NCBI GenBank assembly: GCA_027625915.1
Contig: JANTQA010000033.1
Location: 2,480,001 to 2,544,000, forward strand
Source of the DNA: Anaeramoeba flamelloides
Taxonomy: Eukaryota > Metamonada > Anaeramoebidae
Length of the DNA: 64,000 nt
Direction: 5' to 3'
In this document: piece after piece, positions 1-11,926 of the stretch
Numbering within the stretch: position 1 is the stretch's first letter
How the letters are laid out: the number at the start of each line of letters is the position of its first letter
Position numbers and translations under genes: made by a program
Notes under the pieces: model-generated
Told to the model about the DNA's origin: nothing
Database searches by the model: none
The model's input: the letters and a program-made list of their open reading frames with translations, nothing else

Positions 1-811
1 TTTCGAAAACCAAACAAGACACATAACCTTTCACAGAAACTTTGAAGAAATTGGGTGTGAAAAAAAAAATAAAAAATTCGACCAAATAACTTTTTGAAGA
101 ATTATGAACTCTTTATATCTATAACTTATGTGAAAATAAACAAAGTATTGGCTTGAATCTCTCGTCCTGTTTCTAGTTACGATAAAATTCCAAATTTTTT
201 TAAAAAAAATTTCATTCAATTTCCATTTTTTCAAATTTTATAAACTCTACTTTTTAAGCATTCCATTTTAAAACCCTCTTGACAAAGAATATTTTGAAGA
301 TCAATTATTTTGAGAGTTTCATAACATTTTCACCAATAAAATTCCTTGCTCAAAGCAAAGGCAAATATTTCAAAAATGAAAAATGAAGCAAAAATTTTCA
401 AAGAATTATTTGAATTTATCAGTATTTCAGAAAATTTGTTTCTTCTTTCTCTTCTTAATTTAACATGATAAAATAAACAAACACCATTTCCTGGACCCCC
501 TTCATATATATAATTCTAAAGATTTTCATTACCAAATCGAATTGTGAAGATCTTTTTTTTTTCATTACCGAACAATTTGAGGAAAAAATATTAGGTAACT
601 TGAAATAAATAAATTTCTTTTATTTATTTTAAAATGGCTGATATGAAATATTTTCAGAGAGAATTCCCAAAAGAAGTCAATTTGAAAAACTAATATAATT
701 TTTTGATTTTTTATAAAATCAAGAATTTTATTTTATATTTTTTTTAACTTTTGCTTTATCTGCAGCAATTATGAAAATTGGCCAAAATAAAACAAATATA
801 GCCCCCCCCCC

Positions 812-842
<31 letters not shown>

Positions 843-1617
843 CCAATATATTTGATACAATTTATCCAAATGATTGGCATTACTATTAATTGAAAAATAA
901 ATCGAACGAAATTTTCGTTTATCTATCCAGAATGAATTTAAGATATTAGATACATGATTCTAAAAGGGAAATCCTAATATGACCGATTTAATGGTTTTAA
1001 AAAGATGAAATTTTTTTCATAATACTGATAAATACATACGAACCCCTAAAAATCATTTCATTCGATTTCTATTTTCTTGATTTTTTTTTACTCAACTTTT
1101 AAGAAAGGGTCTTACTTAATCAAATGTAAAAAAAAATCCTGTAAATTAGTTGAGGAACAAAATTTTCTTTGAAATAAAATGCGTTGAAAGTCAAACTACT
1201 CTATTTTTTTTTTAAAAAAAGGAAATTGAACCAAAAAGTCTCCTTGTTGTATTCCAATAACTCATATTATAAAATCAAGTATAAAGAGAAAAACCATATT
1301 TCAAGGAATTTTTTTATTTATCAAAAAAATAACAAACAGCAAATTGATTTGTTAACATTTTTCAAATTCAAATAAAAAAGATTGAAAAACTGATTTCTCG
1401 GAAAAATTTTCGTTTATTTAATTTATTATTTTTTCAATTTCTGTTCTGAATTAAAAATATTAAAAAAAGATAATTTTAAATTAAAACCCCTATTTTTTTT
1501 TTCATCATCATTTTCCGATTCTAAATTGTTTATCATACCAAAAAAACAAATAAAATGAATGATTTTTATTTTTTTCTTTATATATATATATCTAACCTTT
1601 TTTAATTATTCAAATAG
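1..1617. other. AT-rich stretch left of the kinase exon, probably intron
   Basis: No convincing coding exon was found on either strand. Because the exon at 1618 begins directly after a splice acceptor, most of this stretch is probably an intron of the uridine kinase gene. It contains an odd tract of ten C followed by 29 A at 802-840. Short open frames here are of the length expected by chance at this base composition. Confidence 0.5.
802..840. repeat. C10-A29 homopolymer tract
   Basis: Ten C residues run directly into about 29 A residues. A similar junction (A16 followed by G12) occurs at 32744-32771. Long C or G runs are otherwise absent from this AT-rich window. The origin is unknown: it could be slippage or the end of an old insertion. 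Confidence 0.7.
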
Positions 1618-1809
1618 ATGAGAAAATATGCAGATGTTATTTTACTTAGGGGATCAACAAATAAAGTTGGTATTGATTTATTATATCAACGGATAAAATC
1701 TGAAATTGATAATCGATCGAATATTGATTTGAAATTTAACACAAAACCAAATAGATTAAATTATCCTTCATTTGAAACATTTCTCGAAAACTTAAATAAA
1801 AAAAAATAG
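1618..1809 (+). CDS. Uridine/cytidine kinase, final exon (partial gene)
   Basis: Uridine-cytidine kinase phosphorylates uridine and cytidine to UMP and CMP in the cytosolic pyrimidine salvage pathway. Only the C-terminal 63 residues are here. The segment RKYADVILLRG, followed by VGIDLL and QRIKSEI, matches the family end, which in human UCK2 reads KKYADVIIPRG followed by VAINLIVQHI. The exon starts right after the acceptor TTCAAATAG and ends in TAG. An AATAAA-type signal lies near 1857. The P-loop and substrate-binding exons are not visible in the preceding 1.6 kb, so they lie left of the window behind a long intron. The last 30 residues are lysine- and asparagine-rich and not conserved. The family call is fairly sure; UCK1 versus UCK2 type cannot be decided. 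Confidence 0.72.
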   Translation: MRKYADVILLRGSTNKVGIDLLYQRIKSEIDNRSNIDLKFNTKPNRLNYPSFETFLENLNKKK

Positions 1810-2279
1810 AAAATGAATTATCTTAGATTAATGACAACATATTAATTCCTTTTAAAATAAATAAATTTAAAATAGGTTTTATTAATAAATTATTCGAAAA
1901 ATAATTTATCTAAAAGAAAACACCTTTATTTTTTAATTATATATATTGTCTACATGTATGTATTTAAATACGTTATATTAACAAAAATTGATTTTCCAAA
2001 ATAAAATTTATCTGTTTTAGAATTTAAAACAAATAATTTACAAAAAAATTGTTTGATATTTTATGTTTCTATATATTCTTTCCCATGTTTTTAATTTTTC
2101 CATTTTATAAATTCATGAAGAAATTAAATTATATACTTATAATTATAATTATAATTATTATTATTGAGAGAAAGGGGTATTAAATAACATTTTACCAAAT
2201 AAAAAAGAGAAAAAGAAAAACAATAAAAATATTATATAAAAAATAATAAAGTTATTTTGCATAGAAAAGTTAGAAAACT

Positions 2280-2830
2280 ATCCACTTCCGTTAGGTTGTC
2301 CAGGATCTGAAATAATTAAAAAAAAACACATTTAGATTTTCCAAAATTTAGAAGATTTTTCTTAATATAAGAAAATTTAAATAAAAATCACCCGAGGGTT
2401 TTCTGAATTTAAAAAATTCCGCAGTTAGCTTTTCTTGGACTTTCTGTTCATTTTGAAAATCGACAGATTTTCGTTCGGTTTTTTTCAGTTTTCAATTTAT
2501 TTGGAAAATCAATAGATTTTTGTTAGGTTTTTTTTTATTTTTTGAAATAAATAGAAAATTTATTAAAATTTTCTGTTTATTTCAAAAAGCAAAAAAAAAC
2601 CTAGAACAATTCACAAATAAAATAGAAAACCTCAAAAAAACCTAGAACACTTAACAGATTTTACAGAAAACCTCAAGAATACCTAGGCACTCGACGTAAC
2701 TTGACGGTACATGTAATTTGCATAAGGGACATAAACCTGATTGAAAGTTTATTGATAATAAATAAAAATTACGCAATAAGTGATTAATACTTAGTATTCC
2801 ACTGTCGTTAGGTTTTTTTAATTTAATAGA
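2280..2830. repeat. Hairpin-module repeat, copy N1
   Basis: The stretch is built of inverted-repeat modules: AAATAGAAAA paired with TTTTCTGTTTATTT, and TTCCGTTAGG paired with CCTAGG or CCTAGAAC ends. GC-rich linkers such as CCTAGGCACTCGACG lie between them. The same modules and linkers recur at 7075-8010 and 54525-55690. A weaker remnant sits at 3465-3560. No coding capacity is seen. A foldback-type mobile element is the likely explanation. Confidence 0.6.
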
Positions 2831-4880
2831 ATTGAATATAATTTAAAATTTGTTTCAATTTTTTTTATTTGTAAGTAACCTTGACACTACTCAAGAAGTT
2901 TTACATATAGCCGCCGAAATTTTTTTTTTTTTTACTATTATAAGTATTATTGATTTTCAATTTTTAATTATTAGCCTTTCCTTTTTACATTAAGTTTTCA
3001 AACTATTAGGACTTTAATAAAAAATTCCTGACAAGAACAATAAATTACAAAATTTTGATTTATAAGATTAGAGAGTTTCACTATATTTTTTTTCTAAGAA
3101 TTACTTTTTTTGTATCGTTTTCTTTCTAATATTTTTGATATTTTTTTTTACTTTTTGATTCCAATGATTTTATATCTTTCACAACACCAAATGAAATAAT
3201 TTATCTTTTCATAAAATTTGGTAAAACCATAACATTTTTTGCAGTTTTCCCCTTTTTAAATCCCTTATATTTAAATTTATTTTATAAGAGATATGAATCT
3301 ATTGAACCCATATATAAAAGTTCGAAATTTGAGGAAATGTCGAACTAGATTTAAAATTTAGATATTTTTATATTTTAAAGTTCAATACAACATTTTTAAT
3401 AATTTTATAGAATTCTTGTTGAGTTTTGTCAAGTTTTGTCTTATACCATCAAGCACTACTAATTACAGTAGAGTACCTATGATTTCTTGAGGTTTTCTGA
3501 TTTATCTGTAAATCTGCTGATTTGTAAAATAAAGAGAAAACTCAAGAAAATCTAAAAGCACTTTTTTTGAATTTGAGAAAAAAAAAAAAATTGAAGAAAT
3601 TGAATTTTTATTTCTTAAATTAAAAAAGAATTTAAAAGACGTTTTTCCACAAATAGAAAGAATGAAGAAAAAACAAACATTTTATCTATTCTTTGGAATC
3701 ACGGAAAACTCAACCAGATTTCCAACTTTGATTGTTTTTCAAATTATTCATCGATTATTTTTTATTTTATTTTTAAATCATTAATATTAACACTTTTTTC
3801 ATTATTTCTTACTTTATTGGTACAATAATCAACTTTGAGAAAATTTATTAGTTTTATTTTCTCTCTTATTAAGTTTTTATATAGTAAATTATTATAATTA
3901 TATTTTTAAAATTTTCTCTCCAAAAAAAGGAAAGGAATAATTAAAATGTATTAAAAAAATTACGAAAAAGTTTTTTGAAAATTTTTATTTAAATAAAATA
4001 TAAATATAAATAAAAAAATAAATTCTATATTTTTTTAATTAATTCTTTATCCACCACTCAATTTTATCTCACCCAAATTTATAACTAAAAAATACATCTC
4101 TTTTCAAAGTTGTTTTTTTTTTTTTGTTTTAAAAAATCTTAATAATTTAAAGATCTATCAAAAAATAAGGATAATATTTTGTTCTTTTTGTGAATGTGAG
4201 AAAAAAAGAAAACAATAAATTTTTGATATAAATAATTTTACAATCAACCCTTTATTATAAAAAAATTCAACTAACTTCTTTCTAATGTAAAATTACTTTA
4301 AGATTTAATATTCTTTAATAATTGCAAAAATTAGAGTTCTGGGCCATTATTCTAAATATACAATGGAATTGATTATTGTTAATTTTCCATTTTTAAAAAT
4401 GATTTTTATTTGCTTACACAAACATTTAAAAAGTAGAATGCTAAAATTTTACAAAATAAATTTTGAAACTCAATTACCTAATTTTTCATTTTATATTATC
4501 ATTTCTGTTTTGATTAAAAAAATATCAATAATCACCCCAAAAAATACTTAACCACACCTCCATCCAAGAATCCGAGCGTAAAATGAAAAATTCGATTTTT
4601 TTGAAAAGAATCAACATAAATTGGATCATTTAGAAACAAGAGAAACAAAAAACTTCAGATTAGAGTTGACATTTATAAAAAAAAAAATATCTTAACAAAC
4701 TCTAAATTTTCATAAAAAATAAAATGTTAAAAAAATTTTATGCACCACTTTCATTGGGGCGTCTTATAAAAAAATTCTCAATTTCTTTCGATAATTAAAA
4801 TTGTTGACAATAAGATTTTTTAATAGTAAATTTCTGAAAACCAATGGATTTTTAAAAGAAATTACATCACCAAATTTTCT

Positions 4881-5056
4881 TCAGGGACTACTCTCTATTA
4901 AATTTTTTTACCTAAATTTAATAGAGATTTAGAAAATATTTTGCCAATTCCTACGATTTGAAAATCTGTTTATTTTTAATCTTAAACATATTTCAAAATA
5001 AGGAATCCTTATTTAGAAATTTGTCAAAAAAAAAATAATAGAGACTAGTCCCTTAA
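4881..5056. mobile_element. TTAAGGG-ended MITE, copy A1
   Basis: A 176 bp inverted-repeat element. The left end reads AGGGACTACTCTCTATTA and the right end is its near complement, closing in AGTCCCTTAA. The left arm also folds on itself (CTCTATTAAATT against AATTTAATAGAG). It is clearly homologous over its full length to 9756-9935. There is no coding capacity, so it is a non-autonomous element. Confidence 0.75.
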
Positions 5057-5095
5057 AGTTAATTTTCAAATTTTTTTTTTTTCAAATTGTATTTT

Positions 5096-5133
<38 letters not shown>

Positions 5134-5259
5134 ATTTAACAAAAAATACTAAAAAAAAAAAAAAATAAATAGGATTAAAATAAGGATTATCAAATGAATT
5201 TATAAATTTCAATTAAAAAATATGATTATGAAGAAAAAAAAAAAAAATTAACTTTGTGA

Positions 5260-8200
5260 TTATAATTTTTTTTTTGTGTTTTCAAAAGTTTCGTCGCTAA
5301 TATAATACACTGAAACTTCTCTTCCATCAAAATTTCTTCGATCTAGATCTACTTTAGCATCTGAAGCTGCATCTATACTCGAGAATCTAACATAAATATC
5401 CCCCAAACTTTGTGTATCAATGAATAGTTCTTCTATTTTTCCATAAATCTCGCATTGTTCTTCTATATCTTCCTCGATTTCGATAAAAAAGTCTTCACAA
5501 ATAAATTGATCATAGGGATTGAACACCTTTCTTAAGATTAAACATTTATTAGGATTATTATCAATTTCAACATTTCGATCGGTTACTTCAAGGTTTTGTG
5601 GATCAATATTCACTTTTTCAATATTATGAGATATTGAAAGAGTTGCTTCACTAGTCAGATTTGAAATAGTTTCATTCCCATTCAAGTTTTGCGTAATTGT
5701 ATCTAATCTTGTTACAACACCAACAGCAATGGGATAACCTGCAAATACAGAGCCAGTTAATTTTTTTGCCTTTTCTACAGTTTCTTCATCATAAAACTCA
5801 GCGATAGCAAATCTTTGGTTTTATAAAAAAAATAATAAATAATAAATTAAATATAAATTGAAGATAATTATTAAAAATGAACACAGCCAATAAAATTAAT
5901 AATTAATTAATTCCAAAAATTATTTAAAATAGATATCTAATATTTAATGAATTATAAATCATAAAAACAAAAGAAAATCAAGATTTTGTGATTTTGCTCT
6001 CAAAAAAAAATATGAAAAATATTGTGATAATGTTAAAGATTTAACAATATAAAAGTTATTATTCTTTCAAATTGAAAAAAAAAGTTATATAACATGATGT
6101 TTTCATGTCAGTGAAATGAGCGGGTGTAATATTCTAAAATAATCAATAAATGTAATGTATTTTTTCTATTTTTTTTTTTTTTTATAATACTTTTTTTGGT
6201 TAATGGGGTTTTTACCAATTGTGTTTAAATAAAATGAATTACGGAATAGAAATGACAAAAAATGAATTGAAATGCATAAAACATCTATACCCTAATATAA
6301 ACCCTGTAAAATAAATTGAGATAAAAAAAAAAACTGATCTTTTTAGTTTTCCCTTACTTTTTTTTAAACATTGCTTTTTTTTATATATTTTAAATTTTTT
6401 TAATATTTTGATCAATACAAAAAAAATAATTAAACAAAAAATTTCTAAAATAAAAAAAGAATAGATTTGTAATTAAACTATTCACAATGTAAGAAAACAA
6501 TTAACTAGTTTTGAAACTTTTAAATGATCAATTATTACAAGGTAATTACTTATTTTGAAAGGGGATGCTTTACTAAAATTCTATATTATTATTAATAGAT
6601 GATAAATAAAAGTTTTAACATTTGATTAATTAGGAAAGATGCAAGATCTGAAGATCTAAAAGATAAATTAATTAATCTTTACTTTTAGAATGTTAAACTG
6701 TTTCAAAAATTGTACTTTCAAAGAAATTTTTTGAAGAAAAAATTTCAAATGGAAAAAAACAAACAAAATGATCGAGAATGGTTGAAAACATAAATCACTT
6801 TATTTTAGTATTGTGAAAGATATAAATTTATTAGAATCAAAGGGAAAAAAAAAATATCAAAAATTTGAGAAAAAAATCTATACTAAAAAAGTTATTCTAA
6901 GAAAAAATGCCCAAAAGTTCTTTAATCTTATTAATCAAAATTATGAAATTTATTGTAATTGTAAGGAATTTTTTATTAAAGCTCTAATGGTTAGAAAACT
7001 TAAGGGAAAAAAGAAAAAGTAATAACAAAAAATTGAAAATAAAAAATACTTATAATAGTTAAAAAAAAATCCAAATTCAGGTACATAGTGCCCCACCTAA
7101 CTAGAGGTCGAGTCTAGGGGTTTTTTTTTTTTTTTTTCAATTCTAAAAGAATTGAGTAAAAACCAAAGATTTCACTCCATCCTTTCAAATTTTAAAAAAC
7201 CCTAACTACAGAAGAATACCAATTATTAATCACAGATTGTGGAATTTTTATTTATTATTGATAATCTTTTTATCCGGTTTTTGCCCCTCCTGTGAATTCG
7301 GGGGGAAGTGTCCGTAAAGTGCCCTCAAGTTCCGCAGAGTGCCTAGTTTTTTTTTTAATTTTTAAAATAATTGAGTAAAATCTTTGACTTTACTCTATTC
7401 TTTTAAATTCTGGAAAAGCTAGAAACTTGAAGACACTCTAAGGCACTTGGCGGACAGTTCCGTTATTTTTTTTTTGATTTTTGAAATAAACATAAAACTA
7501 AATAAATTTTAGGTTTTTTTTCAAAAATTAAAAAAAACCGTAGTTAACTTTTCCAGAATTTAAAAGAAAAGAGAAAAATCCATTGATTTTTACTCAATTC
7601 TTTTAAATTCTGGAAAAGCTAGGCACTTGATGAACACGACAATAATTATCATAAGTTGTTTTTTTTCCCGTATTTGAGTTTTATTAGATGAGCACAACAT
7701 TTTCAAAACTATTAGATATTATCTATCCCAGTACTTATCTCCAAGTTGAATTAAACTAAAATTCATTGTCACTTCTATTTAAAATTTTTTCCTCTCCAAA
7801 CCCTTTTTCTTTCGACTAGAGACTTTTAAAAAAGGTGGTATTACCAACAACAATAAATACAATAGTATCAGGGATTTGAAGTTCTGGAATTTTGATTATA
7901 TTGCAAATAGACTTTATTATTAAATAATGAAAGGTTAATGAAAGTAGTAGTTTTGTCTAACTTTTTTTTTCAATTTTATTTTTTCATACTCATGAAGGGA
8001 AAAATTAAGTTTAGTTTTTTAGAATTAACCACTTAAGTTATATCTAATGCGCACTATATTTAAACAACTCACTGATAACAATTATTTTGTCTAGCACTAT
8101 TGTGTTTTAAGTGAACATTCACCTAAAAAATAAATTTTTTTGTCAAAGTTGGTAGATCTGTTATTATATCCAAGATTAAGCTTTTATTCATAATTAACCT

Positions 8201-10449
8201 GATTTTTCAATGCTTTTAAAAAAAATGAATTCTATTCCAAAAGATTATCTATAAATTATTTATTACTAAAACTCAATAAAATATTTTGGGATCTTTAAAA
8301 TGAGGATTATTGAGTTTTTAGAAAAAAAAGTAAGAAATTTGAAGAAAAATTATTTAATATTGCGACTCTTAAATTTTTAGTCCTTTAAGCTTGCTAAAAA
8401 AATGATTTTTTTTATTCTTGTAATATTATTAAAGCACCACTGTCGATATAAAAACAAAAACTCAGGATTTTTACATTTTTTTTTATTTTCACTTTTTTGA
8501 AAGTTCTTTTCCAATTTTAATCCAAAAAAATTTGGAAAAAAATAAAAACAAATTTTGAAAAAAATTTCATTGAAAGATCTCAATTACAAAACAAAAGTTA
8601 CTTGAAATGGAATAACAAACCCTTGAAATTCCAATTAAATTAGATCTTGAGACAGACAATAAAAAATATTATTTTTCCACACTTTTGTTCTTTTATTTTT
8701 TTCGATTTATTTTTGTTACCTAATTGTTTTTGAATTTTGTTTTATTGCAAGGCCCGTAGTTGCTTAACAAATTTGTGTCATTCAATTCAGTTGCCAAAAA
8801 AATTTGTTCTTTAATTTTTCATTTATGAACTAAAATTTTAATCTTTTCTTTTCTTTTTGAAAAAATTACAACTTGTGTTTTATTGTGTTTGAAAAATTCT
8901 TCCATTCGTAAATCTTGTAATGATGAATTGTTTCCCATGAATAACTCCTTTTTAATTCTCTGAACATTTGAACCATTTTCTTCGTAACATAGATTACTGT
9001 TTTTTCATATTTGAAAAAAGACTTTTTAAAAAAAAAAGATTTTCAAAATCTGGATTTTTCCTTTTATACTCAAAATACTCCTTTAATTTTTACAAAGCAA
9101 TTCCAAATAAAGATAAAATTTAAATATTTTTATAAAATATGGAACATCAAAACCATTAAATAAAAAAAAAAAAAAAAAAAAATATTCATAACTAAAAAAC
9201 TAAACTAAATTCCAAAAATTTGGAAACAGCTTAAACAGTTGAAAGAATAACAATACCACGCTTTACATTCAATTTGGAAATAATTTTGATTTTACAAACT
9301 ATTTCATTTTTTGTCTTTTTTGTTTTTGTTTTCATTAACTTTTTTTCCAGTTTCGTAATTTGTTTTTTTAGATCTGGATTTTTTTTTCATGATTGATAGA
9401 AGGTTAGTGTTGAGTTTCTTAAATTGAATTATCACATACAATTGGTCCATTGTCTCTTATCATTTGATCGATCAACAATTGTTGGTGTAATTTCAACTAA
9501 TTTACCAAATAATTTTTTGTTCTGCTCGTTTCATCATTTTGAACAAACTGATTTTTATTTTTTTTAGTTTTATATTTTTTTCTTCGTTTTATATTTTTTT
9601 CTTTTATTTGGATAAACATGATTACTTATAAAAACATTAATACTGAGTAACTTAAATGTTGTTTTATATTAGGTTTGGAAAACATTCAAAAAATTGAGTT
9701 TTTTTTTTTCTATTTTTGATTTTAGGGGAGTCCAAATTTTTGGAATGGGGCTTTATTAAGGGACTAATCTCTATTAAATTGTTTTACCTAAATTTAATAG
9801 AGATTGAGAAAAATTTTTTCCATTGATTATGATTTGAAAAACCCTGTTTATTTTCAATATTAAACATATTTCTATATAAGAAATCCTTATTTAAAATTGG
9901 TCAAAAAAAAAAAATAATAGAGACTAATCCCTTAAGAAACAAATTAGTTAGTATTATAAAAACGACCTTTCCACTTAAATTTGAAATTAAAATAAAATGT
10001 GTTTATAAATAAATAAAAAAATTTCTTTTAATTTTTCATTATTTTAAAGTTTTAGTGGATAACATCTTAATGAAAGAATAAATTTGACTGAGTATTAAAT
10101 ACTAAATGTTGTTTTGAACAACAATTGACCAAAATAATATTTTTTATATATTTTCAAACCATTTAATTATATTATTAGATCCATAGTAAATATAGAAATC
10201 CTTTTTGAATGATATCCAAATAAAAAAAATTTTTTATCGCATATATATACATTTTTATAACAAAATTCCCTTTTAGATGATTTTTTCCATTTTTTTTGAA
10301 AAAAATATTCTTATAACATGTTATTAACATGTTATAAATTTATTAGCACATTTTATAACAAACACAAATGTTATAAAGGTTGGTATTATAAAATTTTATA
10401 TCATTTTAAATGTTTATAACAGCATTACAACACGTTTACAACACGTTCC

Positions 10450-10481
<32 letters not shown>

Positions 10482-11926
10482 ATTATTATTGGTGTAATAA
10501 GGTTTTAATAAAAAGAAAAAGAAAATTATATCAAAAAAACAATAAATGAAAAAAGGAAAAAAAATAAATACCCTTGTGATTCTGAAGTTATTGGGTCACG
10601 AGAAATGATCACTTTACGAACCTTTTGGACCTTTTTTTGAAAAAATTCAAGCAATTGTGATTCTGTTACTGAGACATCAATATTTGAAACTAATATTTTT
10701 CTATAATTTTCGGAATTGGATCTGATTTCTCTTTCCCAAATTTTTGCATCATTTGATTCATTTTTTGCCTGGTATTTAGAAGTCATATCACTTAGTGGTG
10801 TTTTAAATTCCCTTTCTAAACTCATACTCCTTTCTCTTCGATAATAATGGCCTCTTGTTTTTTCTTCTCTATAACCGATTTGATCTCGGTATTTATCATA
10901 TTCTCTTGTTCGTTCATATTCCCGATAATCAGATCCTCTTTCTCTATCACTGCCTCTTTCTCTGTGTCTTTCTCTGTCTCTGTCTCTGTCTCTATTTCTA
11001 TCTCCTTCTCCTTCTCTTTTTCTTTCTCTTTCTCTTTCTCTTTCTCTTTCTCTTTCTCTTTCTCTTTTTCTTTCAGGAGATCTTTTCCTATGACTATGAC
11101 TATTTCGGGATGAATGATGGCGGTTATTTTTATGACTTCTGCTCGAACTACTTCGATGACTTCTATGGCTATGGCTACGACTACTATTATGGTGATGTCT
11201 AGAATGGTTATATTCATCATTGTCATCAGAAGTCTTTTCTCTACTTCTTTCCTTTTTTATTGAAGATTTTTCTTTTTCCGAATACTGTTGTTTGTCTTTT
11301 GTTTCGTTTTGTCTTTTTTTTTTTAGTTTTTGGTGAGATTCTTTTTTCTTTTTTTCTTTTTCTTTTTCAATTTCAATGTCATCATCCTTTTCTTTTTGTA
11401 TTTCTTGTTCTTTTTTTATTTCTTTTTCATTTATTATTTCATTTTCAGGATCTTGATCTTTATTATTCGATTGAAAATTACTTTCATTTTTGTCAGAAAT
11501 TTTGTTATGTGAACGCTTTCTTTCAGTCTCAAAGAGTTGAGTTGGACTTAGTTGAGATTTTGGAAATTTTTGTTCTTTGTTGCTTTTTTTTTCTGTTTCT
11601 TTGTATGTTTTATTTTTTGAAGAACTTTTTTGATCTTTATATTTTTCTTCATTATCGATTGAATGACGTGAGTGGTGTGAATGCCGTGAATGGTGAGATC
11701 GTTTACTTCTTGATCTTGATGAACTAGATTCTTTTCTGTGGTTATCCCTGCTATGCCGTTCATTTGTAGATCTTTTTGTTCTATCTTTATCATTAGAATA
11801 ACGTGATGAATGATGCGATTGTTTGTGATGACTTTCCTTATCCTTATGAGTTGAGCGACTACTACGAGAACTATTTCTTGAATAGGAATTTGGACGATTA
11901 GATTTATGTGAACGTTTCTTCTCCAT
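5260..11926 (-). CDS. RS-rich RRM-UHM splicing factor (RBM39/U2AF65-like)
   Basis: Predicted to act in the nucleus in 3' splice-site recognition or splicing regulation. There are two exons, 11926-10572 and 5812-5260, giving 635 residues. Residues 1-360 are rich in SR, RE, RD and SHR repeats. Residues 408-487 form one RRM with RNP2 ILVSNI and RNP1 QGFAIAEF. Residues 541-625 form a UHM (U2AF-homology motif) with the acidic helix EEDIEEQCEIYG and the R-X-F loop RNFDG that in this family binds a tryptophan ligand. The intron donor is CAAGG|GTATTT and the acceptor is ACCAAAG|ATTTGC. Joining them completes the RNP1 glycine codon exactly. RBM39 normally has two RRMs before the UHM and only one is seen here, so the exact orthologue is uncertain. 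The RE/RD stretch is encoded by a TTTCTC microsatellite. Confidence 0.85.
6810..7021 (+). other. Lysine-rich open frame at the edge of a repeat
   Basis: An open frame of about 70 codons follows the acceptor-like TTATTTTAG. Its end (KALMVRKLK) recurs at 34615-34650, where it is again followed by the GGTACATAGTGCCCC palindrome. The recurrence shows that it belongs to a dispersed repeat and is not a host exon. It is lysine-rich and matches no family I know. Confidence 0.3.
6975..8010. repeat. Hairpin-module repeat, copy N2
   Basis: Inside the splicing-factor intron. It contains the palindrome GGTACATAGTGCCCC (7079-7094), several modules of CCAGAATTTAAAAGAA facing TTCTTTTAAATTCTGG, and GC-rich linkers such as GAAGACACTCTAAGGCACTT. 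The right 330 bp (about 7680-8010) is unique-looking sequence that aligns by eye with 55320-55670. The combined structure, a hairpin array plus a shared 330 bp tail, defines the family. Confidence 0.7.
8760..9000 (-). pseudogene. Possible decayed coding patch
   Basis: On the minus strand an open frame of about 60 codons (reading through ELFMGNNSSLQD and MEEFFKHNKTQVV) follows an acceptor-like ACAG at about 8990. Its composition is more coding-like than its surroundings. It lies in the splicing-factor intron but is not needed there. It weakly recalls the segment before the last catalytic part of Tc1/mariner transposases, which I cannot establish. Another patch lies at 9410-9530. It may be a transposon relic or chance. 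Confidence 0.22.
9756..9935. mobile_element. TTAAGGG-ended MITE, copy A2
   Basis: A 180 bp element whose left end TTAAGGGACTAATCTCTATT faces a right end AATAGAGACTAATCCCTTAA. TTAA is present at both extremes, which may be a target-site duplication or part of the terminal repeat. The left arm carries an extra internal hairpin. It is homologous over its full length to 4881-5056. It sits in the splicing-factor intron. Confidence 0.8.
10311..10482. repeat. GTTATAA-motif cluster plus TA/TG microsatellite
   Basis: Copies of AACATGTTATAA-like words in both orientations lie between 10311 and 10448, followed by ACACGTT twice and then a TA run passing into a TG run (10450-10480). It is close to the 5' end of the large intron. 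It is probably simple-repeat expansion. Confidence 0.6.
10960..11075. repeat. TTTCTC / CTCTGT hexamer microsatellite inside a coding exon
   Basis: A hexamer repeat in the RS-rich exon, read on the minus strand as GAGAAA and encoding alternating Arg-Glu, then Arg-Asp. The repeat keeps frame, so expansion alters RE/RD length only. The long open frames on the opposite strand here are shadows of this low-complexity region. Confidence 0.85.

Larger units (their letters stand above)
1810..5259. other. Intergenic region between convergent genes
   Basis: This 3.4 kb lies between the 3' end of the kinase gene (+) and the 3' end of the splicing-factor gene (-). It holds a palindrome-rich repeat (2280-2830), a 176 bp TTAAGGG-type element (4881-5056), an A35 run (5097-5131) and a segment at 4560-4760 that resembles, in inverted orientation, 31430-31700. 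No coding exon was recognised. Confidence 0.6.
5813..10571 (-). other. 4.76 kb intron of the RRM-UHM gene
   Basis: This is the single large intron of the splicing-factor gene; its ends are fixed by protein continuity across RNP1. It carries a hairpin-module repeat (6975-8010), a TTAAGGG-ended MITE (9756-9935), a cluster of GTTATAA motifs with a TA/TG microsatellite (10311-10482) and two minus-strand patches that look like decayed coding sequence (8760-9000, 9410-9530). No further exon is needed for the protein. Confidence 0.8.

Noticed and set aside
4363-4551. 62-residue hydrophobic open frame
   Set aside because: Length and composition fit chance; no splice sites, motif or repeat support.
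10847-11727. Long plus-strand open frames rich in Phe, Ser and Leu
   Set aside because: They are antisense shadows of the RS/RE-encoding exon and its TTTCTC microsatellite.
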